Of a stretch of DNA of 64,000 bases, positions 8,277-19,090 are shown one piece after another. Position 1 is the stretch's first letter, and every line of letters starts with the position of its first letter. The DNA is taken from positions 1 to 64,000 of the forward strand of contig NZ_FNDT01000015.1 of the NCBI RefSeq assembly GCF_900099735.1, written 5' to 3'. A program made the position numbers and the translations under genes. The notes beneath the pieces were generated by a model, which ran no database searches, was not told the origin of the DNA, and saw nothing but the letters and a program-made list of their open reading frames with translations. Source of the DNA: Arthrobacter subterraneus (GTDB lineage: Bacteria; Actinomycetota; Actinomycetes; Actinomycetales; Micrococcaceae).

Positions 8277-9417
8277 GGTTTTCCTCCTTTTCCGGCGCCC
8301 ACGCCTATGTGGGCGGCAATATTTTGGCCTACCTGCTCAAGCAACGGTCCGGCGTGAGCAATGCACTTCGCGACGTCGGGTTCCAGGTCCGTAAGTGCGT
8401 ACACGGCCTCGAACCCGGCCTCCGCCGCCTGTGCCTGCGTAAGCGTGGTCCGCCGCAGACCGCGATCACCGGGATGTTTCCTGCCGCTGTCGCCACGCCG
8501 AGCGGCGTTTTCCCGCCAAGGCTCTGCTCATCCAGGCTGCCTTCACCGGTGATCACCAGGCGTGCGTCCTCGAGCCTGCCTGCCAGTCCCGTCAGTTCAA
8601 GCACGACGTCGATGCCCGGCCTGCGCTCCGCGTCCAGTACGGCGAGGGCTGCGTAGCCCACGCCGCCTGCGGCGCCGGCCCCGGGAGCGTCGGCGGCCGC
8701 ACGGACGCGCGACCCGAGTTCCTTTGCGAGCATGTCGACGAAGCGGGCGAGGGAGCGGTCCAGGTGGGCGACGTCGTCGGGCGTTGCTCCCTTCTGGGGG
8801 CCGAAGACCGCTGCGGCGCCGTTGGGCCCGAGCAGCGGATTGTCCACGTCGGACGCCAGGACGAATGCCGCGTTGGCGAGGCGGGGATCGAGACCAAACA
8901 GGTCGATCCGGGCAAGGTCCGCCAGTGCGCCGCCTCCGGGGGGAAGCGGATTGCCGGCGTCGTCCAGCAGGACGGCGCCGAGCCCGGTCAGCATCCCGGC
9001 GCCGCCGTCCGTGTTGGCGCTGCCGCCGACGCCGAGCACAATGCTGGTGCAGCCCTCGTCAAGCGCGTACCGGATGAGTTCCCCGGTCCCGCGGCTGGAG
9101 GCTTCGCGGGCCTTCAGCACTCCGCCGGGAAGGACAGCCAGGCCGGACGCGAGCGCCATCTCGATCACCGCAGTGGTACCACGGATCGCGAGCGGCGCCT
9201 CGATCCGCTCGCCGGTGGGCCCGGAAACCACTGCCGTGTGCAGGGTGAAACCGGCGGCAAGGGCCGCATCCAGCGTGCCCTCACCGCCGTCGGCCACCGG
9301 GACAACGTCGACGCTCAGCGCCGGGTCCGCCGCCAGCAGCCCGGCCCTGAGATGGGCCGCGACCTGCGGAGCGGTCAGGGATCCCTTGAACTTGTCCGGT
9401 GCAATGACGATTCGCAT
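8273..9417 (-). pseudogene. glxK: Glycerate kinase with a 1-bp frameshift near the C-terminus
   Basis: Glycerate 2-kinase of the GarK/GlxK family, phosphorylating glycerate from the tartronate semialdehyde route. The N-terminal IAPDKFKGSLTAPQVA, VADGGEGTLDA and LGVGGSANTDGGAG motifs are intact. After IPVIAVCG the continuous frame reads into an arginine-rich tail and stops at 8329. In the next frame the normal ending appears (RTTLTQAQAAEAGFEAVYAL, then through GAGKGGKP) and stops at 8273, with a 4-bp ATGA overlap with allB. Restoring one C at 8449-8454 rejoins the frames. It may be a real mutation or a sequencing error in a GGCGG context. As written, the last ~60 residues are replaced. Confidence 0.88.
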
Positions 9418-9437
9418 GACGCTATTGAACCAGCCCT

Positions 9438-11216
<1,779 letters not shown>

Positions 11217-11236
11217 GGTGTGCTCCTACTTCAGTG

Positions 11237-11297
11237 AAGTTTTGGGCAGATAAGGCGACTAACGACGTCGTCGGCTCGCCTGATCTGCACGAAAGTT
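11237..11297. repeat. Intergenic palindromic repeat, family B (copy 1)
   Basis: Two 22-bp arms with about four mismatches begin AAGTTTTGGGCAGAT and end CTGCACGAAAGTT. The centre holds the perfect palindrome ACGACGTCGT. It shares an AACTTT...CAGAT...GGCG arm pattern with elements at 23476, 31794 and 36555. It sits inside the glxR-gcl gap and could stabilise or punctuate the operon mRNA. Confidence 0.75.
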
Positions 11298-11301
11298 GGG
11301 T

Positions 11302-12177
11302 TTATTTGCCGGACAGCTGGTTGATCAGCTTGAAGAGGCCGGAGTGGTCCAGGCCGCCGTCGCCCGTGTTGACGAGCGAGGCAACCAACTGCGCGACGAC
11401 GGCACCCAGTGGGGTGGCGACGCCGGCTTCGCGGGCGGCTGAGGTGACAATGCCGAGATCCTTGTGGTGGAGGGCCAGGCGGAAGCCCGGGTCGAAGTTG
11501 CGGTCCAGCATCTTCTGGCCCTTCTGGTCGAGCACCTTGGAGCCGGCAAGACCGCCGCCAAGGACCTTGAGGGCGGCGTCGGTGTCCACGCCGTAGGCCT
11601 CGAGGAAAACGATCGCTTCGGAGAGTGCGCCGATGTTGACGGCCACGATGAGCTGGTTGGCTGCCTTGACGGTCTGTCCGGAGCCGGAGGGTCCAACATG
11701 GACGATGGTCTTTCCGACGGCGTTGAGTACGTCCTGTGCGGCGTCGAAGTCTTCCTTCTCGCCGCCGACCATGATCGAGAGGGCCCCGTCGATGGCGCCC
11801 TGTTCACCGCCGGATACGGGTGCGTCCAGGGGGCGGAGGCCTGCGTCGCGGGCCTGCTTGGAAAGCTCGACCGCCACATCGGGGCGAATGCTGCTCGCGT
11901 CGATCCAGAGCGCGCCCTTCTTCGCGTTGGCGAAAACGCCGTCGCTGCCGGTCACCACGCCCTCGACGTCCGGCGAGTCCGGCACCATGGTGATGACGAC
12001 GTCGGCATCCTTCACTGCTTCTGCAATGCCGGCTGCCGCTGAGCCGCCCTCGGCGACGAGCTTGTCCATTTTGTCGGAGCTGCGGTTGAACCCGGTGACG
12101 GTGTAACCGGCCTTGACGAGGTTGATGGCCATGGGCAGGCCCATGATGCCGAGTCCGATGACTGTTACGTTGCTCAT
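11302..12177 (-). CDS. glxR: Tartronate semialdehyde reductase (2-hydroxy-3-oxopropionate reductase)
   Basis: 291-residue NAD(P)-dependent enzyme of the beta-hydroxyacid dehydrogenase family that reduces tartronate semialdehyde to D-glycerate. It has the N-terminal Rossmann motif GLGIMGLPMAINL, the substrate-binding DAPVSGGEQGA and catalytic Lys171 in GQTVKAANQLIV. The start is MSNVTVIGLG at 12177; upstream codons in the frame look non-coding. It lies between hyi and gcl, an order expected for the glycerate pathway. Confidence 0.95.
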   Translation of the reverse strand: MSNVTVIGLGIMGLPMAINLVKAGYTVTGFNRSSDKMDKLVAEGGSAAAGIAEAVKDADVVITMVPDSPDVEGVVTGSDGVFANAKKGALWIDASSIRPDVAVELSKQARDAGLRPLDAPVSGGEQGAIDGALSIMVGGEKEDFDAAQDVLNAVGKTIVHVGPSGSGQTVKAANQLIVAVNIGALSEAIVFLEAYGVDTDAALKVLGGGLAGSKVLDQKGQKMLDRNFDPGFRLALHHKDLGIVTSAAREAGVATPLGAVVAQLVASLVNTGDGGLDHSGLFKLINQLSGK

Positions 12178-12247
12178 TCTGTCTGTCCTTTGAGATCTGT
12201 GGCGGGCCCGGCCGCCGGGTTGCCTGGCCGGGCTTGCGGGGTTCGGG

Positions 12248-13036
12248 TTAGCGGGAGGCGTGTTCGCGGATGGTCCAGGTGAACGCCTCGTCCTGTGCGG
12301 CTTTGTATTCGAGGCCGATAGGCCCTTCGTAGCCGAGTTCGCGGCTGCGGGCGATCCACTCGCCGAGCGGAAGGTTTCCGCTGCCGGGGGCTCCGCGGCC
12401 GGGAGCGTCGGCGATTTGGATGTGGCCGAAGTCCTTGGCGTGGTTCTCGATGACCTGCGGGACGTCGTCGCCGTTGACAGCAAGGTGGTAGAAGTCCGCG
12501 AGGAACTTGATGTTGCTCTTTCCCGTCTTCGAGATGACGTTCAGCGCGTCCTGGGCGGTGAGCAGCGGGTACCGGTCTGCTCCGCTCACCGGCTCTAGGA
12601 GGACCGTTCCGCCGATGGCTGCCACCGCATCTGCGGCGAAGGCCAGGTTCTCGACGGCGACGGCGTCCTGTTCCTCGGGGCTGACGCCGTCGATTCGGTT
12701 TCCGTACAGCGCGTTGAAGGCTTTGCAGCCCAGCCGCTCACCGATCCCGACGACGACCGGCACGTTGGCCCGGAAGTCCTCCTGCCGCTCCGGCCAGGAC
12801 ACCAGGCCCCTGTCGCCGCCGGGCATGTCTCCGGCGTTGAAGTTGAGACCGGTGAGCTGGACCCCGGCGTCGGTGATGGCACTCTCGAAAGCCTGGAGGT
12901 CTGCGTCCGACGGCGTGGAGGTGCTGAACGGCCACCAGAACTCGACGGCGTCGAAGCCCGCCTTCTTCGCCGCGGCAGGCCGTTCCAGCAGGGGCAGCTC
13001 GGTGAGGAGGATGGAGCAGTTCACGGTGTAGGTCAT
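12248..13036 (-). CDS. hyi: Hydroxypyruvate isomerase
   Basis: 262-residue TIM-barrel protein of the xylose-isomerase-like family, interconverting hydroxypyruvate and tartronate semialdehyde. Metal-ligand regions are visible (VLLEPVSGAD, FLADFYHLA, GHIQIADAPGR, GLEYKA). Two adjacent ATG codons exist at 13039 and 13036. The second has better spacing (6 nt) from the AAGGA ribosome site and is chosen here. It heads the hyi-glxR-gcl-glxK-allB operon, and a TTCC-N7-GGAA palindrome lies just upstream. Confidence 0.92.
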   Translation of the reverse strand: MTYTVNCSILLTELPLLERPAAAKKAGFDAVEFWWPFSTSTPSDADLQAFESAITDAGVQLTGLNFNAGDMPGGDRGLVSWPERQEDFRANVPVVVGIGERLGCKAFNALYGNRIDGVSPEEQDAVAVENLAFAADAVAAIGGTVLLEPVSGADRYPLLTAQDALNVISKTGKSNIKFLADFYHLAVNGDDVPQVIENHAKDFGHIQIADAPGRGAPGSGNLPLGEWIARSRELGYEGPIGLEYKAAQDEAFTWTIREHASR

Positions 13037-13055
13037 CATCGATCCTTGTGCTTGA

Positions 13056-13070
13056 TTCCGTAATGTGGAA
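13056..13070. promoter_or_regulatory. Putative operator TTCC-N7-GGAA upstream of hyi
   Basis: 15-bp imperfect palindrome TTCCGTAATGTGGAA, 20 bp before the hyi start. It has the same architecture as the tandem sites before the NCS1 permease, linking both units to one regulator. Confidence 0.5.
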
Positions 13071-13130
13071 CTTACTTTCTGTCTAATGAAATGGTAGGCG
13101 CTGAATGTGGTGTGCGTCAACCGGTTCCTC

Positions 13131-13202
13131 CGCAGAAACTGCCCGGAGGTGCAGGAGCGCCGCTTCGAATCGGCGGCTTTGCACCTCCGGGCAGTTTCTG
13201 CG
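13131..13202. repeat. 72-bp palindromic repeat, family A (copy 1)
   Basis: Perfect 23-bp inverted arms (start CGCAGAAACTGCCCGG) surround a 26-nt centre that contains a smaller GCCG/CGGC inverted repeat around TTCGAA. A near-identical element in the same orientation lies at 14252; the two bracket the gene at 13230-14174. Confidence 0.9.
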
Positions 13203-13229
13203 GCTCGGGTGGGTGAACGGTGTGGGGCG

Positions 13230-14174
13230 TCAGGCTGCCTTCCTGGCCTCCGCCCGGGCGATCGCATCCAGAACGCGCTTCTTGAGGCGACCCTCGTCGA
13301 AGAGGTCCTTCCACTCGATGCGGATGAACGTCCAACCTTCCTCCATCAGGGCTTTCTCCCGTCGTCGTTCCTGGAAGAGCACCTCGCTGGTGGGTGCGTA
13401 GTCGAAGTATTTCGTCCGGCCGTCAAACTCGAGGGCGAGCTTGATGTCCTTCCACGCGAAGTCCAACCGGTGCGCTCCGTTCCGCGTCGGGACCCGAAGT
13501 TGCTGCACCGGCATCGGCAGGCGCATTTTGTGGAGGAAGTACCAGGTGAGGGTTTCACCGGGAGACTCCGAGAGGGAACTGGCATGGGCCATCACCTTCC
13601 GCGCCCGGGCCACACCCTTATGGCCGATGAGTTGTTCAATGCTCCTCCACATCAGGTCCTCGCTGGCGCCCTTCTGAAGGCCGTGTTCAGCGATGACCAG
13701 CCCCTGCCTGAACGGCAGTATGCGTGCGCAGTCCACCACGGTGCGCTCAAGGGAGGTGACCGGAAGGTTGCCTACCAGTACCACGTCATCTGGCTCCAGC
13801 CGTGCCTGGTGATTCCGGACGTCCGGCGCGTGGCTGGTGGACGAGATGTTTGACGGCTGCGTCAGGTGGATCAGCGAGTCCACCTCCCACAGGTAAAGCT
13901 GATGGGCGCGGGCAGCAGACGTATGGCTGTAGGTTCCGGAGCCTGAACCGGTGGCCACCGTTGCGTGGCGGTGAGCGTGAATCAACCGGAAAGCGCGGTC
14001 GTCCGACGACAACTTCTTCCAGGCGGCCGCCGCCATATAGCAGCCGCGCCGGAGCCTCACCAACCGGCCCGACTTCACCAGGGCCTGGATGTTTCGCTTC
14101 GTGAGCCCCCGGTCCATGAGTACGTCGGTGAGCCATAGCCCGCTGCTCCCGGTAAGCCAGTCAAGTGATTGCAC
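13230..14174 (-). CDS. AbiEi-like winged-helix / DUF559-type nuclease-fold protein
   Basis: About 314 residues. The N-terminal ~60 residues look like the AbiEi-type winged helix (DRGLTKRNIQALVKSGRLVR, then LRRGCYM). The C-terminal ~100 residues carry a Vsr/DUF559-like PD-(D/E)XK pattern: RLDFAWKDIKLALEFDG followed by EEGWTFIRIEWKDLF. The family is common in actinobacteria and its function is not established; antitoxin or DNA-processing roles are only suggested by the domains. The start is uncertain: GTG at 14174 is used, ATG at 14117 is possible, and the frame stays open through repeat copy 2. The gene is flanked by two copies of the same 72-bp palindrome. Confidence 0.7.
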   Translation of the reverse strand: MQSLDWLTGSSGLWLTDVLMDRGLTKRNIQALVKSGRLVRLRRGCYMAAAAWKKLSSDDRAFRLIHAHRHATVATGSGSGTYSHTSAARAHQLYLWEVDSLIHLTQPSNISSTSHAPDVRNHQARLEPDDVVLVGNLPVTSLERTVVDCARILPFRQGLVIAEHGLQKGASEDLMWRSIEQLIGHKGVARARKVMAHASSLSESPGETLTWYFLHKMRLPMPVQQLRVPTRNGAHRLDFAWKDIKLALEFDGRTKYFDYAPTSEVLFQERRREKALMEEGWTFIRIEWKDLFDEGRLKKRVLDAIARAEARKAA

Positions 14175-14251
14175 CCTCTCAGGTTGATGCGTTCCGGCGG
14201 CCGCGGGCTGGTGAAACTGCGCGTATGTGGAAAAGCCGCCGAAGACTCGAT

Positions 14252-14323
14252 CGCAGAAACTGCCCGGAGGTGCAGGAGCGCCGCTTCGAACCGGCGGGTT
14301 TGCGCCTCCCGGCAGTTTCTGCA
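14252..14323. repeat. 72-bp palindromic repeat, family A (copy 2)
   Basis: Same orientation and same left arm as the copy at 13131. The right arm has a few changes (TGCGCCTCCCGG instead of TGCACCTCCGGG), so pairing is slightly weaker. Confidence 0.9.
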
Positions 14324-14405
14324 CGCTGAAGGACCTGCACGTTCAAGGGTCGCCTGCCGCGCGAGGGCCGTCAGCGCGCTAACCTTAAGGGAGGAAAGGG
14401 GACCG

Positions 14406-14690
14406 ATGCAGCGCGCGGACAGGCATGAAGAAGTGACGGCAACGCTCGAGTGGCCAAAGCCGTTGAGCGCGCAGGCGCTGAAGGCGGTAAAGACCGTGCT
14501 CCTGGGCGTGCTGGTGATCACGGCATTGGTGCAGATCGTGCCGTTTCAGGTGCTCGGCGGACTCGCGAACAACCTCTTCACGATCATCCTCATCCTGTCC
14601 TGGGCCGGACCCGCGCGGCGGTATTTCCGGCGCCGCGCCGAGGAGCGCAACCGGGAACGCAACGAAGGTCCGGCAGCCGAAGAACGGTAG
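14406..14690 (+). CDS. Small two-span membrane protein, unknown function
   Basis: 94 residues with a good ribosome site (GGGAGGAAAGGGG) before the ATG. Two hydrophobic stretches (VKTVLLGVLVITALVQIVPF and the LFTIILILSW region) are followed by a highly charged arginine/glutamate-rich tail (RRYFRRRAEERNRERNEG), which should face the cytoplasm. No family is recognised. The convergent ThDP gene ends 4 bp after its stop. Confidence 0.6.
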   Translation: MQRADRHEEVTATLEWPKPLSAQALKAVKTVLLGVLVITALVQIVPFQVLGGLANNLFTIILILSWAGPARRYFRRRAEERNRERNEGPAAEER

Positions 14691-14694
14691 CCGC

Positions 14695-16383
14695 TTACTT
14701 CCTGGCGACTGATTCGGCCATGAATTCGGCGACCACCTGCTGGGAGATGGCGACGTCGAGGACAAACACGCCGTCGTCGCCGGAGGCGAGCCAGGACTCC
14801 AGCTCGGCTAGGTCTGCCAGCGAGTAGGCCTTGGCGCCCTTGGCACCGAGAGCACGCCCGACGGCGGCGAAATCCACCTCATCGATCAGCATCGCCTGGT
14901 TGTGCAGCCCCTTGGCCGCGTACTGGTGCAGTTCAGCCCCGTAGGCCGAGTCGTTCAGGACGATCACCACACCCCGACGGGTAACCCGCAGGAACGTCTC
15001 AAAATCAGCCAACCCCATGAGCCCGCCGCCGTCACCACTGACCAGCACCGTGACGCGCTCCGGCCTCGCCACAGACACCCCAGCCGCGGAACCGAACCCC
15101 ATGCCGATCGACTGGAACGCCGTCCCCACCAGGATCATCGCGTGCGGATCCGGCACCGACAGGTACATCGGCGCCCACCCGATGAAGTGCCCGCCACCCA
15201 TCACCACGGACCGCTCCGCCGGGAGAATACCCTCCAGCGCGGCAACCACGGCCCGCGGATTCAGCCTCCCGTCCGGCCCGAACTCCACCGGATCCTCCGT
15301 CGGCGAGGAGGACCGGAACTCCTCCCCCGCCACCTCCGGGACACGCTCCCGCCACGCGGACGTTGCGGGCTCCACCCGCCCCAGCAGACGCTCAACGAAT
15401 GGCCGGATGTCGGATCGGATGTAATCCACCACAATCGGGTGTTCCTCATCGGGCTCGTTATCCACCCGGATAATCCTTGTCCCTTCCGGGAACAGCGTCC
15501 CGTACCGGGTCTGGAAGATGTTCATGCTCGCGCCGACCACCAGCACGACGTCGGCCTGCCGCGCCACCTCGAGGCGGTGACGGCGCGTGAATCCGCCCGC
15601 GACGCCGAGGTCCCACTGGCTGCCGAACGCGTTGATCGCCATCACCGACGTCATGAACAGCGCTCCCAGCCGGTCGCCGATCTCCCGCAACGGCGAGGCG
15701 GCATCAGCGAGCACCACACCGCGTCCGGCAATCACCACCGGCCGCTCCGCCGCCGCAAGCAGCGCAGCCACACGCTCCAGGTCACTCTCCTGCGGGGGCC
15801 AGACGGCCTTGGCGGGAAGCGGCTCAAGGGTCTCCGGCTCCGCCAGCGGCGCCGTCGCGAGGTCATACGGGATCGCGACAATGACCGGCTGCACCGTCTG
15901 CACGGCAAGATCAAACGCACGGTGAGTGATCGCCGCCGCATTCCCCGGACCTGCCACCAGGGTCCGCACCCCCACCGCCTCAGCAGCCTTCACCTGGTCA
16001 ATGTCGAAGTTGCGCGACCCGCCGGCCGGAGCATCCCCCACCACCAGGACCAGCGGGATGCGGGCAATCCGAGCCTCGGCCAGAGTCGTATAGGCATTGG
16101 TGAACCCGGCGCCATACGTGGTGGTCGCCGCAGCAACCCCACCCGTAGCCCGGTGATACGCATCCGCCATGGCCACCGTCGCCGATTCATGCCGCGCCGA
16201 GGTGAACGGGAAACCACGCCTGGTGAGCCGGCTGATCAGATGCGCGTTCCCGTTGCCCATCAGCCCGAACAAGTGGCCGGCCCGCTCCGCAACAGCATCA
16301 GCCACCGCCGCCGAGACATGCCCCTCATCCGGAAGCATCGGGGCCTTGCCGTTCGGCTGGTCCTGGGTGCTGGCGGTCGTCAT
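14695..16383 (-). CDS. Thiamine-pyrophosphate-dependent enzyme, acetolactate-synthase-like
   Basis: 562-residue protein with the three-domain layout of the acetolactate synthase/benzoylformate decarboxylase superfamily. The cofactor-activating Glu66 is present in ARHESATVAMADAY, unlike gcl. The ThDP/Mg motif is SGDGGGLMGLADFE near residue 450, with NDSAYG closing it. The start at 16383 is preceded by GGAG 11-14 bp upstream. It follows the GH42 gene after a 100-bp gap on the same strand. The substrate is unknown; ordinary branched-chain acetolactate synthase is unlikely because no ilvN neighbour is present. Confidence 0.85.
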   Translation of the reverse strand: MTTASTQDQPNGKAPMLPDEGHVSAAVADAVAERAGHLFGLMGNGNAHLISRLTRRGFPFTSARHESATVAMADAYHRATGGVAAATTTYGAGFTNAYTTLAEARIARIPLVLVVGDAPAGGSRNFDIDQVKAAEAVGVRTLVAGPGNAAAITHRAFDLAVQTVQPVIVAIPYDLATAPLAEPETLEPLPAKAVWPPQESDLERVAALLAAAERPVVIAGRGVVLADAASPLREIGDRLGALFMTSVMAINAFGSQWDLGVAGGFTRRHRLEVARQADVVLVVGASMNIFQTRYGTLFPEGTRIIRVDNEPDEEHPIVVDYIRSDIRPFVERLLGRVEPATSAWRERVPEVAGEEFRSSSPTEDPVEFGPDGRLNPRAVVAALEGILPAERSVVMGGGHFIGWAPMYLSVPDPHAMILVGTAFQSIGMGFGSAAGVSVARPERVTVLVSGDGGGLMGLADFETFLRVTRRGVVIVLNDSAYGAELHQYAAKGLHNQAMLIDEVDFAAVGRALGAKGAKAYSLADLAELESWLASGDDGVFVLDVAISQQVVAEFMAESVARK

Positions 16384-16483
16384 GGTTCTATCCACTCCTT
16401 TGTGTCGTCGTGAATAGGGTATGCGCTCCGAGGTAGCACCCCCGCATCCGCGGGTTCCCCGCATGCCAGGCGTGCGCAAGACC

Positions 16484-18451
16484 TCAGCGGCGTATCAGCG
16501 CGTACCCGAATGACTCCAGGTGCACCTTGTCCACCGTCTCACCCGTGAGCAGGTCCGCCCCGGCGACCTCGATCGCGACGGCGTCCGGACCGTGGTTGAT
16601 CAGGGTCACCACGTCGCCCCGCTGGGCAGCCTCCACGGTCGAGGGCAAACTCTCAAACACGGGCACGACGCCGGCACCCGCGAACACATGCGCACTCACC
16701 AGGCGTGCGCCGTCGTCGTCGGGAATTGTCGCGAGGTAGTAGGCGCGGCCGGCACCAATGGAACGGGCAGTGAAGGCGGGCAGACCTGCGGTGCGGCCGC
16801 CGCTGAAGGACGCGAGCACCTCGGCGTCGACGGCGGCGATCTCCTCGGCGAGGTACAGGCCGTCGAAGCCGGTTTCAAAGGACACCGGCGCAGAACGCTG
16901 GCCCGGGCCGTCTGCGCCAGTGGGCACCAGCGCGCCGAACTCCTCGACGGTCACGCCGAGCACCGGCCCGAGCTGGGTGAGGAAGCCGCCGTCACGGAAG
17001 CGGTCGTGCTCGTCGACCACATCGCTGAACGCGGTGACCAGCAGGTGCCCGCCGCCCTCCACGAAGCGGGTCAGGTTCGCAGCCCCGGAGGAACCGAGCA
17101 GGTACAGCTGGGGCGCGACGACGACGGCGTACAAGGAAAGGTCCGACGTCGGCTGCACGAAGTCCACCTGCACATGCTGCCGGTGGATGGCGAAGTACCA
17201 GCGCTGAACGCACTCGACGTAGTCGAGCACCACCGGGTGGTCCGGCGCCTCAAGGGCCCACCAGTTCTCCCAGTCGAACACGATGGCCACGCGGGCGTCA
17301 CGGGATCCTGCGGGCAGCACGGGCAGGGACGCGAGCTCCCCGCCGAGCTGGACCACCTCGCGCCAGGTCCGGGTGGATGTCCCGGCATGCGGCAGCATCG
17401 CCGAGTGGAACTTCTCGGCGCCGGCCCGGGACTGCCGCCACTGGAAGAAGAGGATTCCGTCGGCGCCACGGCCCACGGACTGCATCGACAGGGCCTGCAT
17501 CTGGCCCGGCGCCTTGGGCGCGTTGGTGGGCCGCCAGTTGAGCGCGTTGGTGGACTGCTCCATCAGCAGCCACGGCGTCTCCGGTTTGAAGGAGCGGATC
17601 AGGTCCCGCTGGAACGCGCCGGCGCGGAAGCTCTCAGGGTCATTCGGGTCCGGGTAGCAGTCATCGGAAATGACGTCCATATCCTGCGCCCATTCCCAGT
17701 AGTTCGCGGGCTTGAAGGCGCCCATGAAGTTGGTGGTGACGGGCTGGGTGGCCCCGGCGGCGCGAATGATGTCCCGTTCCATTCGGTAGCACTCGAGCAG
17801 CATGTCCGAGGTGAACCGGCGGAAGTCGAGCAGCTGGCCCGGGTTGTGGCTGTACGGCGCCTTCCGCGGCGGGAAGATGTGGTCGAAGGACTCGTAGTGC
17901 TGGGCCCAGAACCAGGTGCCCCAGGCCTCATTCAACGCATCCAGGGACCCGTACTTCTTCCGCAGCCACCCCCGGAAGGCATCCCGCGCAGAGTCCGAGT
18001 AGTCCAGGTTCAGGTGGCAGCCGTACTCGTTGTTCACGTGCCACAGCACCACCGCGGGGTGGTTCGCGTACCGCTCGGCGATCCGCTGCACCAAAGCGCC
18101 CGCGAGCCGGCGGTAGGACGGCGACGACGGCGCGTAATGCTGCCGGCTCCCGTGCCAGTACGGCGCGCCGTTCTCATCCGCGGCGAGGATGTCCGGGTAG
18201 GCGACGGTCATCCACGGCGGAGGCGACGCCGTCGCTGTCGCCAGGTCCACGGCGATACCGCCCTCGTGCAGCAGGTCGACCACGCGGTCAAGCCACTCGA
18301 AATCGTAGACGTCCTCCGCAGGCTGGATCCGCGCCCACGCAAAGATGCCGAGGCTTACCATGGTGACCCCGGCCTCGCGCATCCGCGCAATGTCCTCGGG
18401 CCAGACCGATTCCGGCCACTGTTCAGGGTTGTAATCGCCGCCGTAGTGCAC
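16484..18451 (-). CDS. Beta-galactosidase, GH42 (YesZ/BgaB type)
   Basis: 655-residue cytoplasmic glycosidase that removes beta-galactosyl residues. The GH42 (beta/alpha)8 domain shows acid/base Glu142 in WHVNNEYGCH and nucleophile Glu298 in LLMEQSTNALNW. Trimerisation and C-terminal beta domains follow. The start is GTG with AAAGGAA nine bases upstream. It lies 27 bp downstream of the YesL-like gene in a unit equivalent to yesO-P-Q-L-Z, which points to galactan side chains of rhamnogalacturonan I as substrate. No signal peptide is present, so it acts on imported oligosaccharides. Confidence 0.95.
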   Translation of the reverse strand: MHYGGDYNPEQWPESVWPEDIARMREAGVTMVSLGIFAWARIQPAEDVYDFEWLDRVVDLLHEGGIAVDLATATASPPPWMTVAYPDILAADENGAPYWHGSRQHYAPSSPSYRRLAGALVQRIAERYANHPAVVLWHVNNEYGCHLNLDYSDSARDAFRGWLRKKYGSLDALNEAWGTWFWAQHYESFDHIFPPRKAPYSHNPGQLLDFRRFTSDMLLECYRMERDIIRAAGATQPVTTNFMGAFKPANYWEWAQDMDVISDDCYPDPNDPESFRAGAFQRDLIRSFKPETPWLLMEQSTNALNWRPTNAPKAPGQMQALSMQSVGRGADGILFFQWRQSRAGAEKFHSAMLPHAGTSTRTWREVVQLGGELASLPVLPAGSRDARVAIVFDWENWWALEAPDHPVVLDYVECVQRWYFAIHRQHVQVDFVQPTSDLSLYAVVVAPQLYLLGSSGAANLTRFVEGGGHLLVTAFSDVVDEHDRFRDGGFLTQLGPVLGVTVEEFGALVPTGADGPGQRSAPVSFETGFDGLYLAEEIAAVDAEVLASFSGGRTAGLPAFTARSIGAGRAYYLATIPDDDGARLVSAHVFAGAGVVPVFESLPSTVEAAQRGDVVTLINHGPDAVAIEVAGADLLTGETVDKVHLESFGYALIRR

Positions 18452-18478
18452 GGTGGTGTTCCTTTCGGGATGGGGGAT

Positions 18479-19090
18479 TCAGCGCTTGCGCTCGCGTTCC
18501 TTCACCACGAGCACAGCAAAAACAAGACAGCCCATTCCGGGCACAATCAGGGGCGGCAACTGCCAGGTCACGACGACGGTGAGCACCAGCGCGACAATCA
18601 GCGGAACAATCGCCCCCGGATCCGTGGCGAACGAGCCCACGCCGTCCCGGACCGCCTGCCGCCACCCCGTGGAAGGCTTCCAACGCACCGCCGACTGCAG
18701 CAGGGCCAGCGCGAGCGCGGTAAGCGCCACCAGCCCGACGGCGAACACCGCCTGCCAGCCCGGCAGCACCTGGGTGCCGGCGAGCAGGAGGTTGAAGAGC
18801 AGGACGGCGGCAAGCGCCGTCGTCGTCAATCCCACCACCCAGCCGGTGCGGAGGGCGGACAGGAAGTCCGACCACCACTGGCCGAGTGTGGAGCGCTCCG
18901 CCAGCAGGTAGCGGTGGAGGTGACGGGTGGAGGCGCTGATCGCGGCCGGGAGGGTGATGATGAGCAGACCGCCGGCAACGGTGAGGATGCCCATCCACAG
19001 TACTTCCGCGAACAGCGCGAACTTCCCCTCGGCGCCCGGCCACTTGAGCTGGGTACCGTCGGGAAGTTCGCGCCGTTTGCGGGGTGTCAT
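18479..19090 (-). CDS. YesL family (DUF624) membrane protein
   Basis: 203-residue membrane protein with about five hydrophobic spans. DUF624/YesL proteins are regularly encoded with carbohydrate ABC importers of the yes/lpl type; their biochemical role is not established. The start ATG overlaps by 4 bp the stop of the upstream permease gene, indicating coupled translation. The arginine-rich C-terminus (VVKERERKR) should be cytoplasmic. Confidence 0.85.
   Translation of the reverse strand: MTPRKRRELPDGTQLKWPGAEGKFALFAEVLWMGILTVAGGLLIITLPAAISASTRHLHRYLLAERSTLGQWWSDFLSALRTGWVVGLTTTALAAVLLFNLLLAGTQVLPGWQAVFAVGLVALTALALALLQSAVRWKPSTGWRQAVRDGVGSFATDPGAIVPLIVALVLTVVVTWQLPPLIVPGMGCLVFAVLVVKERERKR

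Noticed and set aside
13230-14324. Longer version of the AbiEi/DUF559-like protein starting inside repeat copy 2
   Set aside because: The extra N-terminal ~50 residues are translated palindrome and spacer, without a ribosome site.
14695-16383. Assignment of the ThDP enzyme as a second glyoxylate carboligase
   Set aside because: It keeps the cofactor-activating glutamate (Glu66 in ARHESATVA), whereas carboligase has Val51 at that site; it is also in a different unit.
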